Assembly: GCA_021018995.1 (NCBI GenBank)
Contig: CM037587.1
Coordinates: 17,361,366-17,425,365, forward strand
Source of the DNA: Chloranthus sessilifolius
Lineage: Eukaryota > Streptophyta > Magnoliopsida > Chloranthales > Chloranthaceae
Length of the DNA: 64,000 nt
Direction: 5' to 3'
Shown: positions 22,616 to 34,902 of the stretch, in pieces
Position numbering within the stretch: the stretch's first letter is position 1
Layout: every line of letters starts with the position of its first letter
The notes under the pieces: generated by a model
Database searches by the model: none
What the model saw: only the letters and a program-made list of their open reading frames with translations
Told to the model about the DNA's origin: nothing
Program-made: the position numbers and the translations under genes

Positions 22616-22945
22616 TACTTAGGGGTCTCAATGGGCGGGGACATGTCAGGTCTTAAACATTTCGACATGTCAGGTCTTAAACATTTCAATTTTCAATCGG
22701 GCTTTTGGAACTAGGCCATACCCGGCCCGAGTAATAAGCAGGGCCTATTTTTTATTCAGACATACATACCTCAGTGCATAATAGGCCTATTTCGGGCCAG
22801 GAAATGGGCCTGCCGACAATTTCTATATAGTTTATATAGAAATTTGCTTAAATGACTGGGTTGGGCTGGACTGGGCTTCAAAGGGCTGATTTTTAATCGA
22901 GCTTTTAGAAAAACTCATTACCCGACTCAAATGCTAATTGGGGGG
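22616..22945. mobile_element. Degenerate MITE-like sequence with GGGCC/GGCCC motifs
   Basis: Starts TACTTAGGGGTCTCAATGGG and contains ACCCGGCCCGAG, TTTCGGGCCAGG and GGGTTGGGCTGGACTGGGCT. This composition is typical of degenerate hAT-type MITEs of plants. A perfect 24-bp tandem duplication beginning GACATGTCAGGTCTTAAACA lies at 22640-22687. Terminal repeats are not clear. Confidence 0.5.
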
Positions 22946-24095
22946 GGGAAGGAAGGGGCACACATCTATGAGTGCTACCATAAAACACCAGAGAAAATGA
23001 CAAGGCACACTATAGATGATAAAAAGATACAACACAATAGTAATAACAGGTACATGAAATGGGGAACTAAATGAAAAGGCTAAAATAGACCACAAGACTC
23101 ACTTCAAAAATTTCTTTTGATGATCCAAGAAGTTCTTGAGAACTTCCCAAAACATCTCAATAATATTATGTTGCTGCCAAAAGAAACTCAAGGATTAATG
23201 ATCATTTAGTATAAGATGAATATTGGTACTAAACAAAAAATGAGTCGCATGTTTATGTGAATATTCTTTTTAAAGTTTTGCAGAATTCAGTGGTTCTTTT
23301 TCTGATCAGTGGAAAAATATTAGTCATACTTGTACTATGCTACCTGCCTAGCATGATTTAAAAGCTTGAAGAAATAAAGAAATGCACTAAATTTTTGTGA
23401 GACGATATAAATTTGTAAGTGCAACATTCTAATGTTACTAAATTTGACCAATAGAAACAAACAATCGGATCAAAATCTTCTTCTAAGATAAGTTATCAGC
23501 TGAATTTAACAAATCCTACCATAGCAATCAACCAAGCTTCTTAGGAAACCAAGATCATCAAATAACTTATCTGAGAAATTATTCCACAATCAAAACATCC
23601 CAATGATTTACCTGTCACTCAATCAATCACTCTATTCATCCAGTGATAAGGATATTGTGGCCCATCGGAGTAAACTAGACCATTTGGAGCTGAGGCCCTA
23701 TTAGATGCCAAAGTACTTGTCGTAGACCATATAAGCCATTATTATTATTGTTATATTATTATCAACATTATTATTTTTGGATAAAAAAAGGTTTGCACTT
23801 TTGGCCATATATTTACAGGACCATATAAGACATACATATATTTACAGAAGGAAATTTGCACTTTTGGCCATGTAATTTTCACCTTTTGCAATAATGGCCA
23901 TATAGTTTCAAAACTCTCGAGATAATTTAAAATTGCCCCTTGTGGACATTTTGGTCATTTGGGAGTGGTTAAGCTCGGAGCCGGCCTTTGTTACAAAAGG
24001 TGACACTATGAATCCACTCTCACGAAAGGTGAAACTATGGGGTCGGAAAGTGTAAATTTTCTATTTATGAATCGTGCTTTCATCGATTTATTGCT
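22946..24095. other. CACTA interior, no gene seen
   Basis: AT-rich sequence; it includes a repeated 'cacttttggccat' patch at 23796-23881. No coding sequence or RNA gene was recognised. Confidence 0.5.
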
Positions 24096-24098
24096 CCA

Positions 24099-24411
24099 AA
24101 GTATCTATGCATCTCTTAAAGTTTGTCCAGTTTGGTCGGAGGAGATTGGCTTGCATGCCACCCTTACCGCTTAGAAGTATCCATGCATCTCTTAAAGTTT
24201 GTCCAGTTTGGTGGGAGGAGATGCCTGCACGCCACCCTTACCGCACAGGTCGAGCATCTGATAGCAAGTCATAGAAAATTTATATATTGTGATGGATTAC
24301 TAGATCATGAAGTTACAGAGAGCTTCATGTTGATTAGAAATGAGTGGAGAAAGAGGACACACAACCTCATATTGATTAGAAATGAGTGGAGAAAGAGAAC
24401 TCATAAGTTGA
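24099..24411. repeat. Two short tandem duplications (about 74 bp and 42 bp)
   Basis: A 74-bp unit containing CATCTCTTAAAGTTTGTCCA occurs at about 24099-24172 and 24173-24246. A unit containing TTGATTAGAAATGAGTGGAG occurs at about 24329 and 24371. The surrounding plus frame is open to 24455 but matches nothing I know. Confidence 0.8.
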
Positions 24412-24459
24412 CCCCAAATAGAGTGCGTAAATGTTTTGATGGTGGTGATTATTAATGGG

Positions 24460-26258
24460 GGCATGAATGTCCCATTATAGATTGGGGTGTGATCGCCTCA
24501 ACTTTAGGTTAATTGGTATATCTATTTAACAATCTAATTCATCCAAATCATCATCATCATCACAGCCTTAGGCCATCTATAATCTAATTCATCAAAATGG
24601 TAGCTCATATTAAAGTGTAATGATTGGATGGTTTTAAAGCTCTTATAAGCTTTACGCTTTTATTGATACATATGCCAATGATGAGTTGCTAATTAGTTTA
24701 CTTGGATGGACAAAAGATGTATGTCACATAACATGAAAGTGGGTTTTCATGACCCTAATCTGCTTGTCTCGTGTGTGACTCATCTGACTTGATCAACATA
24801 ATCATTGGTTTTCTATGCACTATATTGAAGTGTTTGCTAATGAGCGGCTGGTATAGGGTAACTGACTCATGCAAAAAATAGTCAAATGTATACTTTCACG
24901 GATTTGTGTGTGTGTAATCATAGATAGTAGTGCACTTGCCAAGGTCTTGTTGAAATTTAGTGGTCCAAAATACCGATGGGAGTGATAAATAGGGATGATA
25001 TACAAATGGAATGCATTGAAAGATGTCTTTAGGCTAGAGACATTAATCAGTTGTGCTCTTTTAAGATGATTTCCATTACCCTATTTAGATATTCTTAAGT
25101 TTGTAACAACAAGCTCAAAATGTTTGAGCTGATCAATATATATAGTTTGGTGTAACCAGCCCGGTAATTTTATATTTCTAAATGCACAAAAAAGTAAGTT
25201 ACAAAATACAACTAGGGTTTTGAAAACTAAAAGGGCACAATACTTATAGGTTTTCCACCCAAATTCTAACGAGTATGGTGATCATAACAAATGGAGAATC
25301 AGCCGTTCACTCTTGAGAGTGAATTGGCCCGTTGCCTTACCAACTCTTCAACAATATAGCTGGTATTAGGTGGATGGCGGGTCAATGAAGTGGATTATTT
25401 GTGGGACACATCTCTAGATATATACTTTTTTATTTTTGATAAGAGATAATATAGGAGTTGTTGATAGATAGGAGCAATGGTGGATATCATTCAATGCCAA
25501 TTTGATCATTGATGAAGATGGATGGCCGACCATAGCCTGTTAGGAGTAGAAATAGTGCAGAGGACAATGTTTAAGGCTGCTAGGGCTAGGGCCAGGGTCA
25601 TGCAAAGCTCTAGCCCGACTTGGCTTGTTGACAACCTTACAAGAACGGTCAACAGGCCAATTGTAGCCTCTAGGCGGGCCATAAAATGCCTGCCCTTGGG
25701 TAAGCCGGACTGAGTTCGAGCTCTGTAACGTGAATTTCTATAGTTTAAGAGCTTTAAGAACCTCAAGAACCGTGAAAATTTAGACCTATTCCAATTGAAC
25801 TTGAACATTGATGCTAAAAAAAGTCATTATACTCTACAATCTATTGTATTTTCCTTGTTTTTTCATTTAATAGAGGGCAAGGATCCATAGAACCTCATTG
25901 AGGTAAGGATCTCATTGGTCCTCTACAACATATCTTTTCACGTTAAAAGTCATTTGATTATCATAGCTCTACAAACTCATGAACAGATTTGATGATGCCT
26001 CATGCTAGACCACAGTATATCTCTAAGGTCTATTACATCTTTCTTCTATATGGGTGACTGCAATCTGGGAATCTAATTCCACTTTAATTTTGCTATGAGC
26101 TCCATCATCAATATTATATCCGTGCAAGATCCCTGCTCATAATATCCTCAACAGAAAATGCCTTCAGAGTTCAAATTAGACCACAAAAGCATTCTCTATT
26201 ATCAGTCAACAAACCATCTGTTTTCATGATGTTGTTACATCAATTGGGTAGCAATATT
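24460..26258. other. CACTA interior, no gene seen
   Basis: AT-rich, with short open frames that are not convincing as genes. A G/C-rich patch at 25560-25700 is repeat-like. Confidence 0.5.
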
Positions 26259-26263
26259 GCATA
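26259..26263. repeat. Target site duplication GCATA (left) of the solo LTR
   Basis: GCATA precedes TGTGACGACC at 26264 and recurs at 28488-28492 right after the other end. Confidence 0.85.
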
Positions 26264-26609
26264 TGTGACGACCCGACTTTTCCAATCCCTAAGGTATAGG
26301 AAAGGCCGGTTCATCAACTTATTGATTTCTCAATAAGCCTTAACAAACAGAAGCCGGCAACAAAAATAAAGATCTAAAGACAGAGGCAAACATATAGTAA
26401 TCCAAAAACAAAAGCTTCATATAACAAAAATAAATATATCACTGTGAGGAACCAAAAAGAACCACCGGTGATGGCCAATCCGATCACCTAAAATAGTGGT
26501 TCACAATAATGGTTCCTCGAGTGATATCAACAAAACCAAAATAATGGCCTAAGGCCCAATATTCCAAAATAATATCCAGACAAAAATACCAAAAATACAG
26601 GATCTAAAT

Positions 26610-26702
26610 TCACGAAAAGAACTCCTCAGCTGGTAAGTCCGATTCCTCCTCGGAAATATAATCGGAGTCCTCCAGATCCTCTGACCCAAGGTCAGTCTCA
26701 GC
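26610..26702 (-). other. Acidic coding-like tail within the solo LTR
   Basis: On minus this open stretch ends with EDSDYISEEESDLPAEEFFS and a stop. It has the same position and character as the tail at 1371-1451 in the gypsy LTR (SDSDYVPGDELEPPPEDFF). It follows directly on the conserved hairpin-containing block. Confidence 0.5.
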
Positions 26703-27589
26703 ACCTGTGACGTATAGTCGAGGGTGAGCTAACAGCCAAGCCCAATAGAGGAAACATATTTATTTGCATTTCATTATAAGTAAGGTTTTCAAAGACAGGA
26801 ATCGGATCAAATATGGTTTTCAAATGATGCTTTTCAAACTAAATCTTCAGTTCTAATCCTGAGTCAAAATTGATAACATAAATCTGATGGGTTCGAAAAT
26901 CTTCTGATTTAGCATGCTTCTTGTCTTAAATTTATAACTTAATTTTATCTCCCAAATTTCCTACAGCATGAGAGCGGACTACGTAACCGATGGGAAACCC
27001 TACTGACCATCGTCGTTCATGAACCCATTTTGAAAATGCAACAAGCCCCTACGCTATGAGGGAAACTTACGCCAAAGTAATACTGTCAACACGGTTGGTA
27101 AAATCTAGGGGATCGTCCGTATGAACCCTAAATCAAATGCAAATGCTAACACATATCAAGGCTTATTATTCATATCGATCATATACTGATTTTTCAAAGT
27201 TCTGATTCGAAGTTCTGATTCAAAAATTAACTGAGGTTCTGAAGTTCAAATTTCAAAGTTCTTAGTCATAACAAAGTTTCAAATTTTCATATTTGTGTCA
27301 TATCTTCTGAGTTTTATTTATGTTGTATATAACAGAATTCCAAAATTTATGCTTCTTAAAAGAAATAGCCGAAACAGTTTATGCTTATAAGTTGATGCAA
27401 ATAACAAATAGGGTTCCCCTACCTTAACAAAGAATATTCAAAACCATGCACTAGCAGTCCTCACCAAGGACTCCCAACAGTCAAAACCTATATATATTAA
27501 CACTCTCAGTGTTAATATAGAACAAAAATTTCAACCCAAAAGCTTGCAAAAAAAATAATCCGAAAAATTTTCGAATGCCAAAAACAGGA

Positions 27590-27735
27590 CAGAATTCGAT
27601 GGTCGAATTCCATTTCGACCCTCGAATTTTAAAACTGCATCAGTCACAAAAAATCTGAAAATCGACCCTCAATTTTCAATTCGATGGTCGAATTCCAAAT
27701 TCGACCCTCGATTTGAAAATCGACCATCGAATTGC
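27590..27735. repeat. Array of TTCGATGGTCGAA / TTCGACCCTCGAA motifs
   Basis: Self-complementary or nearly self-complementary units such as GAATTCGATGGTCGAATTCC, TTTCGACCCTCGAATTTT and AAATCGACCATCGAATTG are repeated about six times in 145 bp. Confidence 0.8.
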
Positions 27736-28487
27736 TCTGGTTCTGTGGCTGTTAACTTTTCATGTCCGGATTCTTTTTCTTCAGTTTCAAATACAGCCAT
27801 CAGATCTTATATTGAACACACATCTACAATTCTAAAAAAGCACAAACAAAATTACACAAGGAGGTTTCAAGACCTACCTCTTGTAGCTTAAACCGTTGAT
27901 CTCGTTGCACCTATACGCGCACCGGAACAACTCTCCAAGCTCAATGGTTCAGATTCTTCAATCAATCCATATTCCAAAAAGAGGTGGACACTGCCTCAGT
28001 CACAACAAGATCACAGAGAACTTCTCATTTCCCACATCTCTCTTCTCCTTCAATATTTCAAACAGATCCGAATACAAGCTCAAGGTGAACTAGTGGTTGA
28101 GATGGGAAGAGGAGCTCTCAAGCTTTCTAGATCTAAGATCAACAATGAGGCAAGGCCTTAGAGGCTTAATTTCTAACGAGAGAGGGAGAAGTTAACTTCT
28201 CTTGCAATTCTCTCTTATAACCAAAAGCCAAGCAAAATAATATCTAGATTTTTATAATTGCAACTTATCCACTTAAGTTAAAAACATATCCGGTGTTAAA
28301 CACAAACACCAACCCTATTGTGTAAGTCATCGCTTACATGACTTACACACATCTTCTGACAAATTCCTTTTGCCACAAGTCTTATCATAGCCTTAGCTCA
28401 TCAAAAATAAAAAATATTCCACAATATTTTCCGGACACGCTTATCAAGGTAAACGAAAAAATAGGTCAAAATATCCGGGTTATTACA

Positions 28488-28492
28488 GCATA
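28488..28492. repeat. Target site duplication GCATA (right) of the solo LTR
   Basis: It matches 26259-26263. Confidence 0.85.
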
Positions 28493-29719
28493 GGCATAAA
28501 AGATTCCATATAGAAGGAGATGACCTAGGAGGAGTTAATATTCAAAATCTGAAAAAGGTAAGTAATGAATAGTTTCAAACACAGTGATAAAAGTTTAAGA
28601 GACATTTTCAATGAAAATAGATTTACTATAGAGTTTACCCAATCAAGTTTTCAACCACTGAGATATAATAGAAGCATGAATGATTTGCCAGCGATTTCAG
28701 TCGTTCCTTGTATAATGTTTATTTATTTTGCTTTTCTCCATCGGTAATTGCAGAATAGTAGCTAGTGTATTGAAAATGCATGGTTATCTATGTAGATGTC
28801 TTCATCTTCATCATCAAGTTTGGAAAGCTTGTAATCTTGCTTGGACCACTCAGCTGCCTAGCTGTGTTACACGTCCAAATTTAGAGACAATGTGGCTTCC
28901 GAGCACCTGATGTGTATCATTTGAAATTATGGCTTTTTAAAGTCAGTAAAATAGCAGCATATGGTGTACCATCTATTTATAAAATTAGTAGTTTTGGTGA
29001 ACTCACATAGGCCAACCTCGCATGCTGTCAAATAGGATTATTCCTTACTTCTAACCAAAAAATCTGAAGAAACTATGTTAGTCTTTCTTGATGAGTAGGA
29101 AAAATCCTTAAATTGTAGCAGATTTTAGCATTACCTGACACAATAACGTTTGGTATATGAATGAACTTTGCAGCTTTGTAGATATACAGATCATACAACA
29201 AGTATCAGTAATGACAATCGGTATCGACAATTCGAACACCGATACCGACAATTTGTACAAGTTTACAGAGTAGATCTATGAACGATGAAATCAAAAACAC
29301 AAATCTAAATAAACAACAGCACAACAATCAAATTCAAATCATTTTAGCTACCAATTGTATCAAACATCAGTTGTGAAGTCAGTACAAATGAAAACTCTGC
29401 AGGTTTGATAAATATATTGCTGACTAACCTCTCCTCTCCGAAAAATAAGAAGGATATCATCTTCTACTTCAGATTCGTAATCTACAGAAACTGCCCCCTA
29501 TAAAAGGTCCATTCAATTATAAGTGCAATAATTGAGATCAGTGGTGAATCTCTGCAGAAAATAAATAAATAAGGAGTATGAAACTGGAGTGTTGGTGTTT
29601 ACATGTCAGGGAATACTTGGCAATAACGCATGACATGTGTCTCAATATAACTTTCAAAGAAGTAAATTTTTTTCAATTAAAGTTGTAGAGAGAGGGAAAA
29701 TATTCATAATATATTGAGC
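28493..29719. other. CACTA interior, no confident gene
   Basis: 28500-28556 on plus reads FHIEGDDLGGVNIQNLKK up to AAG followed by GTAAGT, a good donor, so it looks like the 3' end of an exon, but I do not recognise the protein. The stretch 28752-28910 is open after a TTGCAG acceptor but is also unrecognised. The remainder is AT-rich. Confidence 0.4.
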
Positions 29720-29721
29720 TT

Positions 29722-31270
29722 TGAAGCAGGGAGCCTCCCTGTGAAGTATCTTGGGCTTCTTCTATTCTCTTCAAGATTAAACTATAGTATATGCCTTCCT
29801 ATTTTTGAGAAAATTCAGCAGAAATTGGAAACAACTTGGAATGCTTCTCATCTATCTTAATGCAGGAAGATTGGAGTTACTATTAACTGGACTAAGCACT
29901 TATCAAGGTTTTTGGTCATCCGCCTTTGAACTTCCCAAAACAGTAGGGAAAAAGGTGGAATCACTGCTTTGTAATTTCATTTGGAAAGGTAATTCTTTAT
30001 GCGACTCGATGCATCCAGCTAGCTGGAATAAAGTGTGTAAACCAGTTGAAAGAGGTTTAGGAGTAAGGAGTATAAAGCATTGAAATGAGGCAGGCCTAAT
30101 GAACCTTATTTGAATGATTGCTACGAATCCTGAATCATTGTGGGCATGTTCGATTAGTGCGAAATATATCGGAATCAGTGACATATGGCCAATTCGTCCA
30201 CCAAGGAACTCATCTTGGGTTTGGAGGGTATCCTAAACGTAAGAGCTATAGCACTCAAAGCAATGAAAGGGATTTTAGGCAATGGTGAAAATATCAAAAT
30301 TTGCAAAGATCCTTGGATCATGGTGCAGTACTGCAGTCCAAAATCAACATTGAAGCTAAGATTTCTTTTGTCATTCCAGACGGGGTATGGAATTTACCTA
30401 TACCATCCACTAGGAAAATGACCCACATTTGGAATCTTATTGAGAATAATAAGATTCTGGAAAATCTATTTGAAGACGGGCTGATTTGGGTGCCTACTAG
30501 TAATGGTAGATTCTCGTTCAAATCTGCTTGGATGGAGACAAGAGATAAAACTCAAAAGAGTAGGTTGGCATCAAGTGCTGTGGTCCAAGTGGAAAATACC
30601 AAAACATAGTTTTATTTTATGGCTTGCTATCAATAGCAAACTAATGACTGTTGAAATCTCAATAAGAAGGGTTTCTTTCTTCCATCGCAATGTGTTTTGT
30701 GTTGGGAGGCTACAGAAAATAATGACTATATATTATTTGACTGCAGTTTTTCAAACTAGATTTGGAGATCAGTTAGAGCAAGGTTTAGGAACGCAGAAAG
30801 AGCAGATTGGTAATGCTGTACAAGAGCTGAATTTAAAAGTTGATATTGCAAAAGCTAAAAATCAAGTGGGATTGATCATCATGAAACTAGGTTAATGTGC
30901 CACCATTTACCATGTCTGGATTGAGAGAAATAAGATAATCTTTGATGATATTAGCACACATAAAAGATAGTTCTCAACAAAGTTGTTGAGGATGTGGTGA
31001 TGAGGATAGATGGGTGTACTATCTTGATGATCCTATTAACATAACTGAGGATTGGGATCTTCGAGAGAAAAGGAAAATAAAGTTCTCTTGGTGTCGATGG
31101 AAACCCCTCAATGATGGCTGCATCAAATTGAATACCGATGCTTCAATGCAAGATGGTAAGGCAGGTATATTGGCAAATTGAGTACCAAATTACCATAATT
31201 GCAATTCAATCTGATTCTAAAATTGCAATTGACAGTATATTGGCAACATTCAGGTTGTTGGATATACATA
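29722..31270 (+). pseudogene. LINE (plant L1-type) relic: RT C-terminus, zf-RVT, RNase H
   Basis: The order of pieces matches the 3' part of plant L1 ORF2. FEAGSLPVKYLGLLLFSSRL lies at about 29730. After a frameshift come FWSSAFELPKTVGKKVESLL and FIWKG and WNKVCKPVERGLGVRS (29850-30083). Further on are WKIPKHSFILWLAINSKL (about 30590) of the zf-RVT region, then IKLNTDASMQDGKAG (about 31125) and IQSDSKIAIDSI (about 31205), the RNase H-like motifs. At least four frame changes and several stops separate the parts. The endonuclease and the RT catalytic motif are absent, as in 5'-truncated copies. It lies in the CACTA element. Confidence 0.85.
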
Positions 31271-34185
31271 GATTGATTAGTACTAGAAAATTTCGGCACC
31301 CATGATTCTAGTGGTAACTAATGCTGTAATCTACCCCCAGTCAACTGGTTGGGCCAAAATTTTGGCTTCCCCACTCGTCAAAGGTCTATGCCCAACACAA
31401 TGTGATCCCATGGGTCAAGGGTATATGCCTGGCCCAAGCTGAAAAAATGGGTCACCAGTGGCCGACTCTGTTCAAAATCCTTTAAACCCCTTAACAATTA
31501 TATATAAAATATTGACCTAAAGGTCAAGTGGGATGCTTCAAGCCTTACCTGACCTAATGTGTCAAGTTATGTGCCTGATTCAAGTTTTAAGCCTGTTGGG
31601 TGATTCGCCAAATATGTCATCACAGAACATGTTTGCTGATCTCTCACTCTGCACAAACACATAAATTAGCTAGACAACAAAAGATATATGTGCTTGCATT
31701 TATAATTTAAATAATAAATTTAGAATCAGGAGCATTGAATAAATTATCTAAAATCCAATCAGAAGAATCAATACCAACCAAACAGAATCAATCTTAACAA
31801 TCCAAATAATCTCTGAAACTGACATTGAATAATTTTCGCTCGACCTCAAAGAGAGAAACTTTGTGCAATATAAAACACCAAGGCTTTGATTCCAAGGCCT
31901 CTACATAATGATGCAGCCATTATTAGACCAAGGAATGAGAATGCAATAAAGAAAGGAAGGAAAAAGAAGAAAGGGAAGGGAAAGTCAATGGATAACTGTT
32001 GTTCTTGTGTAAAGACTGAAATCTGGCCTGTTATTTTTATAACAGAGCAAGAATGATAGTATTATCTTAATAACAGAGCTATTGAGTCTGTTATTTATTG
32101 GACATTTTCAAAGGTTGTGTAAATTAAAGACCCATGTGAGACTTAAGCTTCAAGTGTCTTTAAATATGTCACTTCACACCATTTAATCTAATATTAATTG
32201 TTGTTTGTGATTAGGTAGAAGCACGGGTTCTTCTTCTTGGTTAAAACCATGGTTTAAAAACCCGACCGAGTTACCTGAAACAATCTGCATATGGTTTGTA
32301 GCAGCTCTTCCGACAACTTAAATTCCCAGGGGAAAAGGCATGAAGACAACAAAACACTTGCAATATATATTTACCATTATGATATCCCTAGGGTTTTTAG
32401 TTTATGATCTATTCTAATCCCATGGCGGGCAGGCAGCTTTGTACAGTTTTTTTCTCATTTTTCGTTTTTCAGTTTTTATTTTGCTTTTGTTTTCCTTTGG
32501 CAAATCATCTCGCTGCACCTTGTTGGATTTTCTGTTACTTTGTTATTCCTAAGAAATTATGGCTATAATGCGATCAAAAAAATAAAAGTTGTCAGTCCAA
32601 TCTTTCATAACGGTGGTCAGGTCACTTTAAAACCGTAATCAAATTTTCTCTATGGCTTTATTACTTCATTTTTTTAAATTTGTGGCACTAAAAAGGAAAT
32701 CAGCATCAATAAAATGACATAGATCACCACTCTGATTCATTTAGTACTCAACAGACCAAAACCATAAATCCCAGGTATGCCTATTCCAACCCTCACGTTT
32801 TTAGAAGTGTCATGAAAATTATAGATTAGTTTAGAAGCACTTCTCACAGCCTATTGGCTTTATGGAACTTCATATATATAACTACTACCATGAGACTGAT
32901 TGATTACTTAACTGATCTGTAAAGTCTTTATGCATCGAAGGATAGAAAGAAAATGATCACATTCTAACCCACTAAGCACAAGGAAACAAAGAAAGACAGC
33001 CCGGCTAGCAATAGAGTTATTAAACTAACTAGAAGGCTTGCTCAACCAAGAAAAACTCTGTTTCAACATCAATTGGATCCATCTCCTTTAGGCTTAGTTG
33101 GGTAAGTGGCTATTAGTTGATCTCTATATTTGTCAAGTGCAAACTTTTAAGGAGAACATGAGACTCGACATTTGCTTTTCAATTGATCATATCAAAGAGT
33201 GTTTTGGAATCAAGCAAGTGACTAAATAGTGGCAAGGTTGTCTATAACCTAATTGAGGCCACATTAACACTGTTGCACTACAGTTAAATCAGCTGTATAC
33301 GAATGCACCATAGTGGATTTGGTTGGAAGCTAATCAGCCAGCTGGAATGGCACGGTTGGCAAGAATCAGTTTCCACATGTTTTAAGTAAGTCATGTGCCA
33401 TGTGGTGTTCAAGAAATGCCACTGATTGATTGGCCTGGGGTGACATAAATATTTATTTCAGGAATACAATGCTCCAAGTGGTAATTATAAGTTGATCATT
33501 TTTCAAGGTTTAGTTCCCAGCAACCCAAAATTAACGCCTTCTAACAAGTTGTCTACATGTGTAAAGAAAGAAATGTGTTTACAACTAAATTATACGTAGA
33601 ATACAAAAGGAGTTTATAGAACATGAATTTTTTTTTAAAATGAAGAAAGTCCGGTACATAACAACAAAAGCCAGTGAGAAATGATTGCGATGGTAACAGA
33701 GTACACTACCTCGATACCAGTCAATGTTGCAAAATGACCTCTACCGGAAAGAGACACAAAGCTTTCAGCAGAGATGTAAGGAAGCACTTGCCCGACATTA
33801 TGGTCTACAACAGCTCTTCAATACTTGCAAGCAAAAATAAAATAAAAGTTGAAATCAAATAGGAAAAAAACCCTAGATGATAATAAATAAATTTTCATTT
33901 GAAAAATTAAAAAGAGAAGTTCAATATTTTATAAAATAAATTTGTAAAATACATAAATCAAAATACTAGATACCTTTGAGATGTGATCGCTTCTCAGAAA
34001 ATTAAAGTTGAAATCATACAAAAAAATCCTACATGAAAGAAAATAAAAATAAAAATATATAATATGTTTTATAAAAGAATTTGTGAAATACATAAATCAA
34101 ACTATACTATATGCGTTTTACTTGTAATCTTTTCTCAAAACATTAATTGGATGCCCAAACCCAATCGAATGAAGGCTCTTAGATT
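31271..34185. other. CACTA right interior, no gene seen
   Basis: A long non-coding stretch. 31290-31600 is richer in G/C and repeat-like. 33674-33862 has a short plus-strand open frame without recognised features. No RNA gene was identified. Confidence 0.5.
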
Positions 34186-34700
34186 GGAATGAGTTCAAGG
34201 AGGATGACAAGAGGATCGCATACCTAGCACAGTATCCGATCTAAAAATTGTCTGATTGATATGGAAGTCTTGCGCTCGATCTGATCTGCAATAGGGGAAC
34301 ATGAGGGCTTCGTTCTAACCTAAAATAGGGCTAAGATCGGATCTGACTATCATATTTGATCTGCATCTCAGATCTGAGTGAGTTCAAGAATAAGGATGAC
34401 GAAAAGATCTCATACCTAGCACTGGACCAGATATAAAAATTGCTTCATTGATATGGAAATCTAGCCCTCGATCTGATCTAAAATAGGGGAAGTTGAGAGC
34501 TTCGATCTGATCTAAAATAGGGGAAGTTGAGAGCTTCGATCTGAGCTGAAATAGGGCTTAAAAATAAGTTGAGACCTTCGATCTGAGCTTAAATAGGGCA
34601 AAATGTAGGGTTTGTCGAGAGAGAGGAAGAGGAGAGAGAGGCTATGGTTTGAAATGAGGTTGCCAAGGGAGGCGGCAGTTTTGTAGGAAATATAAAAGAG
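34186..34700 (-). promoter_or_regulatory. Right subterminal leader: repeated GATCTGATCT units, possible 5' UTR of the transposon genes
   Basis: A unit of about 40 bp beginning GATCTGATCTAAAATAGGGG repeats three to four times between 34455 and 34605, with older copies from 34200. On minus this is followed by a CT-rich stretch and CGACAAACCCTACATTTTGC, which resembles a plant 5' UTR. Because both En/Spm genes read leftward from this end, it may be their leader or promoter region. This is an inference: the transposase ATG lies 12.6 kb away, partly because of later insertions. Confidence 0.4.
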
Positions 34701-34764
34701 AGGAAAGAGTCCGGAGTTAGGTTAGCCCAATAGATTTGCACGTGACGAGGGGATCGAGTTGCAC

Positions 34765-34860
34765 GTGACACTATTTTAAGTTATAAAACCTCTGTTTTAT
34801 AACTTAAACCACTATTTTAAGCAGTGGAATATTACACTGCTCTTTTAAGCAGTGGTTTAT
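34765..34860. promoter_or_regulatory. Right subterminal repeats of the CACTA element
   Basis: Inverted motifs include AAGTTATAAAACCTCTGTTT with its complement TTATAACTT, CCACTATTTTAAGCAGTGG and CACTGCTCTTTTAAGCAGTG. They correspond to the ACTGC...GCAGT set at the left end. Confidence 0.75.
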
Positions 34861-34877
34861 TTTCTGTTGCTATGATC

Positions 34878-34902
34878 ATTTTTTTCTCATTTTGACGTAG
34901 TG
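34878..34902 (-). repeat. Right terminal inverted repeat of the CACTA element
   Basis: On minus it starts CACTACGTCAAAATGAG and continues with an A-run, matching the left end at about 20 of 25 positions. Confidence 0.85.

Larger units (their letters stand above)
26264..28487 (-). mobile_element. Solo LTR, gypsy chromovirus-like, 2.2 kb
   Basis: It starts TGTGACGACCCGACTTTTCC and ends CGGGTTATTACA, is bounded by GCATA on both sides, and has no interior. It therefore arose by LTR-LTR recombination. Read on minus it begins TGTAATAACCCGG and ends GGGTCGTCACA, the normal polarity of Tekay/Del-type LTRs. It carries the conserved block shared with the other LTRs (26703-26748), an acidic coding-like tail (26610-26702 on minus) and an array of TTCGATGGTCGAA-type motifs (27590-27735). 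It is nested in the CACTA element. Confidence 0.9.
10100..34902 (-). mobile_element. CACTA (En/Spm) DNA transposon, 24.8 kb, with nested insertions and gene fragments
   Basis: The left end is CACTATGTGAAAAAGC. The right end, read inward on minus, is CACTACGTCAAAATGAG. About 20 of the first 25 positions match. Both ends are flanked by TAA and have subterminal hairpin-like ACTGC...GCAGT repeats. The body carries two En/Spm genes on minus (16169-17868 and 18080-21604), captured exon fragments on minus, a 2.2-kb solo LTR with its own duplication, a LINE relic and MITE-like pieces. Without the LTR and LINE the element would be about 21 kb, long for the group but in range. Both genes contain nonsense codons, so it is probably not autonomous now. 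Orientation is given by the transposase. Confidence 0.88.

Noticed and set aside
25506..25808. Minus-strand open frame of 100 codons
   Set aside because: It has no recognisable domain, overlaps repeat-like G/C-rich DNA, and a plus-strand frame is open over the same bases.
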